From S010-17 sp036478895 (lineage in GTDB: Bacteria > Bacteroidota > Bacteroidia > Flavobacteriales > Flavobacteriaceae), in assembly GCA_036478895.1 (NCBI GenBank), contig JAZGEV010000051.1, positions 1 through 64,000 on the forward strand: a DNA stretch of 64,000 nucleotides, given 5' to 3'. Every line of letters starts with the position of its first letter. Within the stretch, counting starts at the first letter, position 1. The notes beneath the pieces are model-generated. The model was not told the DNA's origin, did not search any database, and was given only the letters and a program-made list of their open reading frames with translations. This document shows, piece by piece, positions 1 to 8,903 of the stretch. A program made the position numbers and the translations under genes.

Positions 1-92
1 CCACACCAAGCTGCCCAAAAATCTACTAATACTGGTTTTGTTGCTTTTAATACTACTTCTTCAAAGTTAGCGTCTGTAATTTCTAATGTCAT
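1..92 (-). CDS. trxA: Thioredoxin, N-terminal fragment
   Basis: Only the first 30 codons lie in the window; the gene continues beyond base 1. The start is an ATG at base 92. The visible peptide begins MTLEITDANFEEVVLKA and runs into VDFWAAWCG, the strand leading to the thioredoxin active site WCGPC, of which W, C and G are inside the window. Thioredoxin reduces disulfides of cytoplasmic proteins and is recycled by thioredoxin reductase. A TAnnTTTG element at 159-166 points at this gene and leaves a leader of roughly 60 nt. The rest of the active site cannot be seen, so a longer thioredoxin-domain protein is not excluded, though the start right at the fold's first strand argues for a plain thioredoxin. 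Confidence 0.85.
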   Translation of the reverse strand, partial: MTLEITDANFEEVVLKATKPVLVDFWAAWC

Positions 93-158
93 TTTTTTAT
101 TGTTTTAATTCTGCTCCAATATTAAGGAAAATATTTTATATAGACTTCTATTATCTTA

Positions 159-166
159 CAAAAGTA
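159..166 (-). promoter_or_regulatory. -7 element of the thioredoxin gene
   Basis: Minus-strand TACTTTTG matches the Bacteroidota -7 consensus TAnnTTTG. It lies 66 nt before the thioredoxin ATG in an otherwise empty gap (93-253). No clear TTG -33 element is visible. Confidence 0.5.
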
Positions 167-253
167 AGGATAAATAACTATCTTATTTAATTTTCATTAT
201 CGAAAAACTCAATTTTACTATAAAAACTTTTGATGGTGTATTTGAAAAGTGCT

Positions 254-2035
254 TTATACGATCTCCATTTTACGCAATAAAAAAGAAGCGTTCATGTTTT
301 GGCAAATACCTTCTTTAAAAGTATAGTCAAAATGCAATTCATCATTTATAATTTCAGCATCAAAATAATGGTTTTTTACTTGTTTTAAATCTTTAGTGAT
401 TTCACATAAACTCAAATCATGTGTAGCGATAATCCCTGTAGCGTTAGATTTTACTAACTTTTCGACAAATTTACGTGAGCCAATGGCTTTGTCTTTACTA
501 TTTGTACCTTTTAATATTTCATCTAGAATAATAAAATATTCGGGTTTGTTTTTAGTTGGATCTATCTCGTCAATAATAAATTTTAAACGTTTTAATTCTG
601 AGAAAAAATACGATTCATCATCACTTAAAGAATCGCTTGTCCTCATACTGGTAATTAGTTTTATAGGCGAATACTCATAACCTTTTGCGCAAACGGGCAA
701 GCCAATATTTGCCATAACAATACTTAGCGAAACAGTACGTAGAAAAGTACTTTTCCCTGCCATATTTGCGCCAGTTATTATAAAAAACTCTTTATTGTTG
801 ATGTTGAAGTCATTATTCACACGTTTTTTTTCGGTCAATAATGGATGTCCCAATTGTTTTGATTTTACTGTAATGTTGGACGTATTTATAATTGGAAAAC
901 TATGTTTGGGATGATTAAACACATAATTCCCTAATGAATTATGTGCGTCAAAAAAAGCAATAATTTCAAACCATTTTTCTACTTGATGCTGCTGTTTGTT
1001 TATCCATTGTTCAATCTTATAGCTTTGGTTTAAATCCCATAAACCAAAAGCATTTCCAAAGATGCCAAATAAAATATTATTCCGTTGGTCAAGTGCATCT
1101 AAAGTTTTTGAAAAACTATTAAATATAGCTGAAGCTTTTTGAGATGTTGTTTTAATAGCATTTTGCTTATTTTTCAACAAGTCCGTTTTAAATTGTTCAT
1201 TTTCAATTTGTAATAATAACTGATGATATTGTTTAAAAGTCTCTTTTGCGCTATTGGCATTTGAATACAATTTACTTACTTTCTTTAGATACAAACCACT
1301 AATTCCTAATCCAATAAAAAACCAGATCACTATAAATTTAAAACTTACAATATCAAAATAGTTAAGTACAAATAAAACAACTGAAGCTAAAGAAAATAAC
1401 TTTGGAATAAGTGCCATATATTTAGGTAGAAAAGCAGTGTAATTTTGTATCCATTTAAGAATTGATTCTGCTTTTGTATCAACGTCAACTAAACTAGCGG
1501 TTGCACTATAATTTTGTCGCCAGGTTGCTTTTTTAGAGAGTTCTTTTAAAGCGTTTTGTTTTGTAATAATGTCTTTTGTGGTATTCTCTGTAAGTATCGA
1601 AGCTAGTTTGTCCTTGCCAGATGTGGTTGCGGTTCTGTTGATATATTGAAAGAAAGAATTCTTGCCAAACAAATCAATATCATAACTAAACTCATGGTTC
1701 GGATTTTTATATTTTTCACCAATATCTAAATCTGACACATCATCATTTAACACCTTAATTTCTGTTTGATTGATGTTAATTAAAGCACTTATTTTATCTT
1801 TTTGATGTTGTAAATCTGTGTGCTTTGATACTAAAAATAAAAAAATAGCGATACCTATTAATAGAATAGGCATAACAATTTTTGTATTGCCAAAAAAGAA
1901 ATAAACACCAAACGATATTAATCCAAAAACCACAAGACGTAAAATACTAGAAGACACCAACCTTTTTTTGACAGTAGATAAATGTTGTTCAAAAGTTGCT
2001 TTTTCTTTAGTGTAGAAATTTAAAGGGTTGCTCAT
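254..2035 (-). CDS. Membrane-anchored MutS-family ATPase (MutS domain V protein)
   Basis: 593 aa. The C-terminal third is a MutS ATPase: Walker A GANMAGKST at about residue 420, the SMRTSDSLSDDESYFFSEL segment typical of MutS (about 455-475), Walker B FIILDE at about 500, then KGTNSKDKAIG and the ATHDL histidine motif. The N-terminal mismatch-recognition domain is missing. Instead there are two hydrophobic pairs (about 30-67 and 212-250), so the protein is likely held in the inner membrane with the ATPase in the cytoplasm. Similar MutS-like membrane proteins are common in Bacteroidota; their role is unknown and need not be mismatch repair. It is divergent from glnN. Confidence 0.85.
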   Translation of the reverse strand: MSNPLNFYTKEKATFEQHLSTVKKRLVSSSILRLVVFGLISFGVYFFFGNTKIVMPILLIGIAIFLFLVSKHTDLQHQKDKISALININQTEIKVLNDDVSDLDIGEKYKNPNHEFSYDIDLFGKNSFFQYINRTATTSGKDKLASILTENTTKDIITKQNALKELSKKATWRQNYSATASLVDVDTKAESILKWIQNYTAFLPKYMALIPKLFSLASVVLFVLNYFDIVSFKFIVIWFFIGLGISGLYLKKVSKLYSNANSAKETFKQYHQLLLQIENEQFKTDLLKNKQNAIKTTSQKASAIFNSFSKTLDALDQRNNILFGIFGNAFGLWDLNQSYKIEQWINKQQHQVEKWFEIIAFFDAHNSLGNYVFNHPKHSFPIINTSNITVKSKQLGHPLLTEKKRVNNDFNINNKEFFIITGANMAGKSTFLRTVSLSIVMANIGLPVCAKGYEYSPIKLITSMRTSDSLSDDESYFFSELKRLKFIIDEIDPTKNKPEYFIILDEILKGTNSKDKAIGSRKFVEKLVKSNATGIIATHDLSLCEITKDLKQVKNHYFDAEIINDELHFDYTFKEGICQNMNASFLLRKMEIV

Positions 2036-2071
2036 TGTGAGTTGAAAAATCTGTTTAGATTACAAATAACG

Positions 2072-2079
2072 CAAAAATA
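2072..2079 (-). promoter_or_regulatory. -7 element of the MutS-like gene
   Basis: Minus-strand TATTTTTG, 36 nt before the ATG at 2035. It shares the 213-bp divergent gap with the glnN promoter. Confidence 0.4.
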
Positions 2080-2156
2080 ATAGAACTTAAAATAGTTTTA
2101 ATAAAAAATTTACTTAATCGGGCATTTTCAAAAAAATTACAAACTTATTAACAATA

Positions 2157-2174
2157 CCCCTAAATTATTAGGGG
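2157..2174. promoter_or_regulatory. Inverted repeat upstream of glnN promoter
   Basis: CCCCTAA-ATTA-TTAGGGG, perfect 7-bp arms around a 4-bp centre. It ends 27 bp before the glnN -7 element, so it covers or abuts the -33 region. The GC-rich arms stand out in a very AT-rich gap. Position suggests an operator; no regulator can be named from sequence. Confidence 0.4.
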
Positions 2175-2201
2175 ATACGCTTTCAAATTCATTAAAAATT
2201 G

Positions 2202-2209
2202 TATTTTTG
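2202..2209 (+). promoter_or_regulatory. -7 element of glnN
   Basis: TATTTTTG matches TAnnTTTG, 39 nt before the glnN ATG. No TTG at the usual -33 distance, consistent with an activator-dependent promoter. Confidence 0.5.
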
Positions 2210-2248
2210 CCCCATAAATTTTATTAAAAAATCAGAAAATATACAAAA

Positions 2249-4435
2249 ATGGCTACAATTCGATTTCATGCATTAAAAGAAACTTTCAATCGCAAACCTG
2301 TAAAGTTTAAAGAAAAAGGAAAACATTCCGAAAATTTTGGAAAAAACGTTTTCAATTACAATGCAATGCGTCAATCTATGACAAAAGAAGCATTTAAATC
2401 TGTTCAAGATGCTATAGATCTTGGTTCTAAAATAGATCGTAAAGTAGCAGATCAAGTAGCTAGTTCAATGAAAGATTGGGCTTTGAATAAAGGAGCAACA
2501 CATTACACACATTGGTTTCAACCATTAACTGGAACAACGGCAGAAAAGCACGATGCATTTTTTGAGCCAATTGAAAACGGAGCTGCTATCGAAAAATTTG
2601 GTGGCGGACAATTAGTACAACAAGAGCCAGATGCGTCTTCTTTTCCAAATGGAGGAATAAGAAACACCTTTGAAGCACGTGGTTATACAGCTTGGGATCC
2701 AACATCGCCTGCATTTTTATATGGAACAACGTTATGTATTCCTACAATTTTTGTTGCTTATACAGGTGAAGCTTTAGATTATAAAACGCCACTATTAAAA
2801 GCATTGCATCGTATTGATGATGCAGCAACGGCTGTTTGTAAATATTTTGACAAAAATGTGAAAAAGACCATTTCAACTTTAGGTTGGGAGCAAGAATATT
2901 TTTTAATTGACGATGCATTTTCAAAAGCAAGACCAGACATTACATTAACAGGTCGTACTTTATTAGGACATTCATCTGCTAAAGGGCAACAATTGGACGA
3001 TCATTATTTTGGATCAATTTCCGATAGAGTTTTAAATTACATGCGCGATTTAGAAAGTGAATGTATGTTATTGGGTATTCCTGTAAAAACGCGTCATAAT
3101 GAGGTTGCGCCAAATCAATTTGAATTGGCACCTGTTTTTGAAGAAACAAATTTAGCGGTAGATCATAACTCATTATTAATGGATGTGATGGGAAAAATTG
3201 CAAGTCGTCATCATTTTAAAGTATTATTTCACGAAAAGCCGTTTGCAGGAATCAACGGTTCGGGGAAACATAACAACTGGAGTTTAGCAACAGATACAGG
3301 CGTTAATTTGTTGAGTCCTGGTAAAACACCAATGAGCAATTTACAATTCTTAACCTTTTTTATTAATACGATAAAAGCAGTTCATGATCACGAAGAATTG
3401 TTGAGAGCAGGAATTGCAACGGCAAGTAACGATCATCGTTTAGGAGCTAATGAAGCGCCACCAGCAATCATCTCAGTATTTATTGGATCGCAATTAACCA
3501 ACGTATTACAAAATTTAAAAAAAGTAACTAACGGTAAATTATCTCCAGAAGAAAAAACTGACTTAAAATTAAACATTGTTGGTAAAATTCCAGAATTAAT
3601 TTTGGATAATACTGATAGAAATAGAACTTCACCATTTGCCTTTACAGGGAATAAATTTGAATTTAGAGCTGTTGGTTCAACTCAAAACTCAGCAAATCCA
3701 ATGACTATTTTAAATACCATTGTTGCAAAACAATTACAAGAATTTAAAGTTGAAGTTGATGGGTTAATTAAAACTAAGGATTTAAAGAAAGACGAAGCTA
3801 TATTTAATGTATTGCGTGAATACATCAAAAAATCTGAACGTATTTTGTTTGAAGGAAACGGCTATTCAGATGCGTGGGAGAAAGAAGCAAAAAAACGAGG
3901 CTTAAGTAATAATAAAACAACGCCAGTAGCTTTAAAAGCTAAAGTGTCTAAAAAAACCATCGCTCTTTTTGAAGATATGGATGTTATGACCGAAGTGGAA
4001 AGTAGATCTCGATACGAAATTGAAATGGAAGAATATATGATGCGTATTCAAATTGAAGGACGTGTTTTAGGGGATTTAGCACGTAATCATGTTGTGCCAA
4101 CTGCTATAAAATACCAAACGGCATTAATCACAAATGCACAAGGATTAAAAGATATTTTCGGCAAAGATTTTAAAAGTATAGCGAAAGAACAATTGGATTT
4201 AATTAAAGATATTTCTGGTCACATTACGGGAATTAAATCTAAAACTAAAGCGATGATTAATGAACGTAAAAAAGCCAATAAAATTGATGATTTTGAAAAG
4301 CAAGCATTGGCATATTGTAATGAGGTAAAACCTTATTTTGACGAAATTCGTTACCATTGCGATAAGTTAGAAATTATGGTTGATGATGAAATTTGGCCAT
4401 TGTCAAAATACCGTGAAATTTTATTTACACGATAG
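2249..4435 (+). CDS. glnN: Glutamine synthetase type III
   Basis: 728 aa, the usual length of GSIII, much longer than GSI (about 470 aa). The enzyme makes glutamine from glutamate, ammonium and ATP and is the main ammonium-assimilating route in many Bacteroidota. Visible signatures: N-terminal GSIII-specific region starting MATIRFHALKETF, GQQLDDHYFG, the glutamate/ATP loop GINGSGKHNNWS at about 333-345, and NRTSPFAFTGNKFEFR at about 456-471. It is monocistronic, with a -7 element and inverted repeat upstream and a strong hairpin terminator downstream. No PII gene lies next to it. Confidence 0.97.
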   Translation: MATIRFHALKETFNRKPVKFKEKGKHSENFGKNVFNYNAMRQSMTKEAFKSVQDAIDLGSKIDRKVADQVASSMKDWALNKGATHYTHWFQPLTGTTAEKHDAFFEPIENGAAIEKFGGGQLVQQEPDASSFPNGGIRNTFEARGYTAWDPTSPAFLYGTTLCIPTIFVAYTGEALDYKTPLLKALHRIDDAATAVCKYFDKNVKKTISTLGWEQEYFLIDDAFSKARPDITLTGRTLLGHSSAKGQQLDDHYFGSISDRVLNYMRDLESECMLLGIPVKTRHNEVAPNQFELAPVFEETNLAVDHNSLLMDVMGKIASRHHFKVLFHEKPFAGINGSGKHNNWSLATDTGVNLLSPGKTPMSNLQFLTFFINTIKAVHDHEELLRAGIATASNDHRLGANEAPPAIISVFIGSQLTNVLQNLKKVTNGKLSPEEKTDLKLNIVGKIPELILDNTDRNRTSPFAFTGNKFEFRAVGSTQNSANPMTILNTIVAKQLQEFKVEVDGLIKTKDLKKDEAIFNVLREYIKKSERILFEGNGYSDAWEKEAKKRGLSNNKTTPVALKAKVSKKTIALFEDMDVMTEVESRSRYEIEMEEYMMRIQIEGRVLGDLARNHVVPTAIKYQTALITNAQGLKDIFGKDFKSIAKEQLDLIKDISGHITGIKSKTKAMINERKKANKIDDFEKQALAYCNEVKPYFDEIRYHCDKLEIMVDDEIWPLSKYREILFTR

Positions 4436-4469
4436 TTATAAGAGCAACGTTGCTAAGACTAGTTAGAGT

Positions 4470-4505
4470 AAGGGTTTCATTTAAAGTGAAGCCCTTTCTT
4501 TTTTA
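4470..4505 (+). terminator. Rho-independent terminator of glnN
   Basis: Ten-bp stem with one G-T wobble (4470-4479 with 4487-4496), 7-nt loop, then a T-rich tail. It starts 35 bp after the glnN stop. Confidence 0.85.
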
Positions 4506-4536
4506 GGACTTTAAACAAAATTCAAAGACTTAATTA

Positions 4537-5019
4537 ATGATAAGAAAAGCCACATTAAAAGATGCTAAAGCAATAGCGAATATTTACAATTATTATGTAG
4601 ATAACTCTATAGCTACTTTTACAGAATCTGCTATTACACTATATGAAGTAAAAGAAAATATAAGAGAATCTATTGCATGGTTTGTATTTGAAGAAAATGA
4701 TAAAATTTTAGGATATGCATATGCTAGTGCTTGGAAAGGACGTTGTGCTTATCGATTTACTGTAGAAACATCTGTTTATTTAGAACCCAATTCTTTTGGG
4801 AAAGGTATTGGAACAAAATTATATACCCATTTATTAAACGAATTAAAAAAACAAAATATTCATTCGGTTATTGGTGGAATTTCTTTACCAAATAAAGCAA
4901 GTGAAAAATTGCACGAAAACTTAGGTTTTAAAAAAGCGGCTCATTTTAAAGAGGTTGGCTTTAAATTTAATAAATGGATTGATGTTGGTTATTGGGAATT
5001 GCTTTTAAGCTCTAAATAA
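4537..5019 (+). CDS. GNAT acetyltransferase, phosphinothricin acetyltransferase type
   Basis: 160 aa, a complete GNAT fold. The N terminus MIRKATLKDAKAIANIYNYYV, the YAYASAWKGRCAYRFTVE strand and the acetyl-CoA loop SFGKGIGTKLYTHLL (about 86-100) are typical of the PAT/YncA branch. Relatives acetylate amino groups of small molecules such as phosphinothricin, methionine sulfone or sulfoximine; the natural substrate here is unknown. Placement after glnN is notable because glutamine synthetase inhibitors are known PAT substrates, but the strong terminator between them argues against co-transcription. The last 8 bp overlap the 3' end of dxs on the other strand. Confidence 0.85.
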   Translation: MIRKATLKDAKAIANIYNYYVDNSIATFTESAITLYEVKENIRESIAWFVFEENDKILGYAYASAWKGRCAYRFTVETSVYLEPNSFGKGIGTKLYTHLLNELKKQNIHSVIGGISLPNKASEKLHENLGFKKAAHFKEVGFKFNKWIDVGYWELLLSSK

Positions 5020-6793
5020 AACCATCAATCACATTTTTAATTTTAGAGAGGCTTAAGCCTGTTAATTCATGTAATTCCTCGGTTGTGCCGTGTTCTATAA
5101 AGTTATCAGGTATGCCCAAACGCTTTAATTTGATGTTTGGATAGTTGTTTTCATTCAAAAATTCTAATAATGCAGAGCCAAATCCGCCTTGTAAAACACC
5201 ATCTTCAATGGTTATTATTTTATCAAATTTTTCACAAATTTGGTGCAATAATTTAGCATCCAATGGCTTGATAAAAATCATATTGTAATGTGCAATTATA
5301 TTGGAATATTTTGAGTTTTCACAAATAGAAATAATGTTATTACCGATAGTTCCAATACTTAAAACAGCTATTTTTTCACCATTTGAAATTTGACTCCCTT
5401 TACCGATGTTAATTTTAGAAAAACGTGATATTGAATAATCAATTGGACTATTTGAGTTAATTTTTCCACGAGGATACCGTATTGCAATAGGCGATTTTAA
5501 ACCCAGTTGTGCAGTGAACAATAAGTCTTGAAATTCTTTAGCATTTAGTGGCGCGCAAACTATTAAATTTGGAATACATCTTAAAAAAGCAATGTCAAAA
5601 ACACCATGATGCGTTGCGCCATCTTCGCCTACCAAACCAGCTCTGTCAACACAAAAAATTACAGGTAAATTTTGTAAAGCCACATCGTGTATAATTTGAT
5701 CATAGGCACGTTGTAAAAAAGTAGAATAAATAGTGCAAAAAGGTATGTAGTTTTGAGTTGCCATTCCTGCAGCTAAGGTTACGGCATGTTGTTCTGCAAT
5801 ACCAACATCAAAAGCTCTTTTTGGAAACGCTTCCATCATATATTTTAAAGAACTTCCAGTTGGCATTGCTGGTGTAATACCTACAATTTTTTCATTGTGT
5901 TTAGCTAATTCTACAATGGTGTGTCCAAAAACATCTTGATATTTTATTGCAGTTTTGTCAGTTTTTATAATCTCACCAGATATTTTATTAAATTTTCCAG
6001 GAGCATGATAAGTTACTTGATTTTCTTCGGCTTTAGCCAAACCTTTTCCTTTGGTTGTTATAAGATGTAAAAAACGAGGTCCATTTTTATGTTGTAACCT
6101 TTTTAATTCAGCTATAACTGCTTGTAAATCGTGTCCATTAATTGGTCCAGAATAATCAAAATTTAAAGCTTCAAAAATGGTAGTATCACAATTCTTTTTT
6201 CCTTTTTTCAAGTCCGATAAATAATCTTTTAAAGCACCAACATTTGGATCAATTCCCATGGCATTATCATTGAGAATTATTAAAATATTAGCATCAGTAA
6301 TGCCTGCGTGATTTAAAGCTTCAAAAGCCATGCCGCTTGCAATACTCGCATCGCCAATAACTGCAACGTGCTGTTTGTTATTATCGCCATTAAGTTGTGA
6401 TGCCAATGCCATACCAAGTATTGCAGATATTGATGTTGATGAATGTCCTGTTCCAAAAGTATCAAACTCACTTTCACTACGTTTTGGAAAGCCAGAAATG
6501 CCATTTAATTGTCTGTTGGTATCAAAATTATTTTTACGACCAGTTAATATTTTATGCCCGTAAGCTTGATGTCCAACATCCCAAACCAACAAATCATTAG
6601 GTGTGTCAAAAACATAATGCAACGCAATGGTTAATTCTACAACGCCCAAACTAGCGCCTAGATGACCTTCTTTTACGGAAACAATATCAATAATAAAATC
6701 GCGTAAATTTTGAGCAACTATTGGTAATTGGTCTACAGTTAATTTTCTAAGATCTTGAGGATTGTCTATATGTTTTAAAAGGTTGTTTTTCAC
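5012..6793 (-). CDS. dxs: 1-deoxy-D-xylulose-5-phosphate synthase
   Basis: 593 aa, thiamine-diphosphate-dependent first enzyme of the MEP isoprenoid pathway: pyruvate plus glyceraldehyde 3-phosphate to DXP. Transketolase-like layout: WDVGHQAYGHKILTGR near residue 77, the cofactor motif GDASIASGMAFEALNHAG near 148, the catalytic glutamate in DVGIAEQHA near 331, and DRAGLVGEDGATHHG near 380. GDAS in place of the proteobacterial GDGA is usual in Bacteroidota. The start codon is GTG at 6793; no in-frame ATG fits better. Convergent with the acetyltransferase (8-bp overlap) and divergent from purE. Confidence 0.97.
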   Translation of the reverse strand: MKNNLLKHIDNPQDLRKLTVDQLPIVAQNLRDFIIDIVSVKEGHLGASLGVVELTIALHYVFDTPNDLLVWDVGHQAYGHKILTGRKNNFDTNRQLNGISGFPKRSESEFDTFGTGHSSTSISAILGMALASQLNGDNNKQHVAVIGDASIASGMAFEALNHAGITDANILIILNDNAMGIDPNVGALKDYLSDLKKGKKNCDTTIFEALNFDYSGPINGHDLQAVIAELKRLQHKNGPRFLHLITTKGKGLAKAEENQVTYHAPGKFNKISGEIIKTDKTAIKYQDVFGHTIVELAKHNEKIVGITPAMPTGSSLKYMMEAFPKRAFDVGIAEQHAVTLAAGMATQNYIPFCTIYSTFLQRAYDQIIHDVALQNLPVIFCVDRAGLVGEDGATHHGVFDIAFLRCIPNLIVCAPLNAKEFQDLLFTAQLGLKSPIAIRYPRGKINSNSPIDYSISRFSKINIGKGSQISNGEKIAVLSIGTIGNNIISICENSKYSNIIAHYNMIFIKPLDAKLLHQICEKFDKIITIEDGVLQGGFGSALLEFLNENNYPNIKLKRLGIPDNFIEHGTTEELHELTGLSLSKIKNVIDGFI

Positions 6794-6826
6794 GATGTGA
6801 AATTACAATATTAATTTAAAATTGAT

Positions 6827-6834
6827 TAATTTTG
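6827..6834 (+). promoter_or_regulatory. -7 element of purE
   Basis: TAATTTTG, 38 nt before the purE ATG at 6873. An upstream in-frame ATG at 6822 would lie before this element, which supports the shorter gene. Confidence 0.45.
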
Positions 6835-6872
6835 AAAAACATTTAAAATTAATAATTAGAACATATAAAATT

Positions 6873-7358
6873 ATGGCACAAGTAGGAATAATTATGGGAA
6901 GCAATTCTGATTTACCAATAATGCAAGGCGCAATAGATATTTTAGAAAGTTTTGATATTCCTTTTGAAGTTGATGTAGTCTCGGCTCATAGAACTCCTGA
7001 AAAATTATTCGATTATGCAAAAAATGCTCATGAAAGAGGCTTAAAAGTCATAATTGCCGGTGCTGGTGGCGCTGCACATTTACCTGGTATGGTGGCAAGT
7101 ATGAGTCCATTACCTGTAATTGGTGTTCCTGTAAAATCTAGAAATTCTATTGATGGTTGGGATTCTATACTATCAATATTACAAATGCCTAGTGGTGTTC
7201 CAGTTGCAACAGTTGCCTTAGATGGAGCGACAAATGCTGGAATATTAGCTGCTCAAATTGTTGCAGCAGGCGATAAATGCGTTTTGGATAAAATTATTTT
7301 TTATAAAGAAAGCCTAAAAATTAAAGTTGAAAAGGCTTCAAAAGAGATTAAAAAATAG
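6873..7358 (+). CDS. purE: N5-carboxyaminoimidazole ribonucleotide mutase
   Basis: 161 aa from ATG 6873. PurE converts N5-CAIR to CAIR in purine synthesis. Seen: VGIIMGSNSDLPIMQ at the N terminus, the active-site VVSAHRTPEKLFDYA, and the glycine-rich AGAGGAAHLPGMVASM. An in-frame ATG at 6822 would add 17 residues of low-complexity leader that PurE proteins lack, and it would sit upstream of the promoter element, so I chose 6873. No purK is adjacent. The stop is one base from the convergent response regulator stop. Confidence 0.95.
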   Translation: MAQVGIIMGSNSDLPIMQGAIDILESFDIPFEVDVVSAHRTPEKLFDYAKNAHERGLKVIIAGAGGAAHLPGMVASMSPLPVIGVPVKSRNSIDGWDSILSILQMPSGVPVATVALDGATNAGILAAQIVAAGDKCVLDKIIFYKESLKIKVEKASKEIKK

Positions 7359-7359
7359 T

Positions 7360-8106
7360 TTATAGATTTTTTAAATGTTGTAAAAATGGAATTTTACGAT
7401 TTCTAGAAACAGGAATGTTTTTTTTATTAGTTAGTACAACATAACCTTCATTTAAATATTTGTCAATATAATTAGTATTAATTAAGTGTGATTTATGCAC
7501 TAAATAAAAGCCATTATTTTCCAACATTTTATTAAAATGACCAATACTACTTGAGCTTAGTATTGTTTTTTTATCTTTAATATGTATTTTAGTGTATCCG
7601 CCATCACCTTCGCAATGAATAATATTTTCAATGGTTATAAATTCAATACTATCCATTGATGGAATAATGATTTTTTTATTTTTAAACGTTGTTGTTGCTA
7701 AGTTTTCTACAAGTAATTTATTTTTAACTAATGCTGTTTTGTGTTCAATGTTTAAAATAGCTTTGTGGACTGCTTTTATCAAATCTGAGTTGTCAATCGG
7801 TTTTACCAAATAACCAATGGCGCAATGATTTATGGCTTCAATGGCATAATTATCAAAAGCAGTTGCAAAAATAACTTCAAAATTAGGTTGCTTGAATTTT
7901 TTTAATACTTCAAAACCATTGATTTCGGGCATGGCAACATCCAAAAACACCAATTGAGGCTCAAGCTCGTTAATCAATTCAATGCCTTTATTTGGATCTT
8001 GAGTTTCGGCAATGAGTTCTATGTTTGGACAAAAACGTTCTAACTTATTTTTAAGAATTGCTATGGCTTTTCTTTCGTCGTCAATAATAATGGCCTTTAT
8101 TTTCAT
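7360..8106 (-). CDS. LytTR-family response regulator
   Basis: 248 aa. N-terminal receiver with acidic pair D9/D10, phospho-acceptor D56 in LVFLDVAMPEINGFEVL and the conserved lysine in VKPID near 108. C-terminal LytTR DNA-binding domain (about 140-248) with HCEGDGGYTKIH and the KSHLINTNYID signature. It is the output of the LytS-like kinase whose gene ends 2 bp upstream, and it closes a four-gene operon with a lipoprotein and a membrane protein. LytTR regulators bind short direct repeats near target promoters; the target is not visible here. Confidence 0.93.
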   Translation of the reverse strand: MKIKAIIIDDERKAIAILKNKLERFCPNIELIAETQDPNKGIELINELEPQLVFLDVAMPEINGFEVLKKFKQPNFEVIFATAFDNYAIEAINHCAIGYLVKPIDNSDLIKAVHKAILNIEHKTALVKNKLLVENLATTTFKNKKIIIPSMDSIEFITIENIIHCEGDGGYTKIHIKDKKTILSSSSIGHFNKMLENNGFYLVHKSHLINTNYIDKYLNEGYVVLTNKKNIPVSRNRKIPFLQHLKNL

Positions 8107-8108
8107 TG

Positions 8109-8903
8109 TTAAAATAGTTGTTTAAATAATAATTTCACTTCGGTTCCTGTTGCTTTACTGAGTTCTGATCTGTCGGTTATGGAATAATCAATTTGCCATT
8201 GATTACTCTCTTTTAATAATATTAAGCGATCTTCTAAAACATGTGTGGAATGTGATTCTTTATGTTTTGAAATTACGAAATTCATTTTTTGAGCTGTATT
8301 AATTCCAACACCATCATCTGTAATAATAACTAAAAAGGAAACTTCATTTTTTTTAATAAATTCTATAGATACAATGCCATTCCCTTTTTTATGAAATAAG
8401 CCATGATTTATGGCATTTTCAACAATGGGTTGTAACATCATAGCAGGAATTTCTGTGTCATCAACATCCAGCTTTGGATCTACATTAATTGTAAAATTTA
8501 ACTTTTCTTCAAATCGTAATTTTTCAATGTCTAAATAGTTTCTTAAAAGTAAAATTTCTTCACTAATTAAAATGTTTTCTTTTCTAGAATAATCAAAAAA
8601 TAAACGCATTAATTTAGAGAATTTTGTCAAATAATCTTCGGATGTTTCCACATCATTTTGTTGTATATAATACTGTATTGCATTTAATGAATTATGAACA
8701 AAGTGTGGATTTAACTGGTTTCGTAATGAATTTAATTCTATTTGATGTAATTTTTTTTGTTGGTTTAATTCCTTTTCTAATTGTTCTTGTATGAGTTTAT
8801 TTTTTTTATTATTAAAAGTAGTAAATAGGATCACAATTGCAGTTGCCACCAAGAGTGCAATAGCAAATAAAATAATAACTAATAAATCTATTTTTTCAGA
8901 CAT
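8109..8903 (-). CDS. LytS-like sensor histidine kinase
   Basis: 264 aa from the ATG at 8903 (an in-frame ATG at 8924 would add seven residues). One transmembrane helix at the N terminus (about 5-30), a coiled coil, then the His_kinase domain (PF06580 type): phospho-acceptor histidine near 67 in LNPHFVHNSLNAIQYYIQ, the N box LQPIVENAINHGLF, and the G box ITDDGVGI. There is almost no periplasmic segment, so it probably senses through a partner. The adjacent 204-aa membrane protein, whose gene overlaps it by about 16 bp, is the obvious candidate. Its partner regulator follows directly. Confidence 0.92.
   Translation of the reverse strand: MSEKIDLLVIILFAIALLVATAIVILFTTFNNKKNKLIQEQLEKELNQQKKLHQIELNSLRNQLNPHFVHNSLNAIQYYIQQNDVETSEDYLTKFSKLMRLFFDYSRKENILISEEILLLRNYLDIEKLRFEEKLNFTINVDPKLDVDDTEIPAMMLQPIVENAINHGLFHKKGNGIVSIEFIKKNEVSFLVIITDDGVGINTAQKMNFVISKHKESHSTHVLEDRLILLKESNQWQIDYSITDRSELSKATGTEVKLLFKQLF

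Noticed and set aside
4443..4454. 12-bp palindrome AGCAACGTTGCT just after glnN
   Set aside because: No spacer or flanking promoter and it lies in the 3' UTR before a clear terminator; a 12-bp palindrome can arise by chance in this length of sequence.
4537..5019. glnN plus PAT-type acetyltransferase as a glutamine synthetase inhibitor resistance pair
   Set aside because: A strong terminator separates them, and PAT-type enzymes have broad substrates; no inhibitor biosynthesis genes are present.
6822..6872. Longer start for purE
   Set aside because: The 17 added residues are absent from PurE proteins and the upstream ATG precedes the -7 element at 6827-6834.
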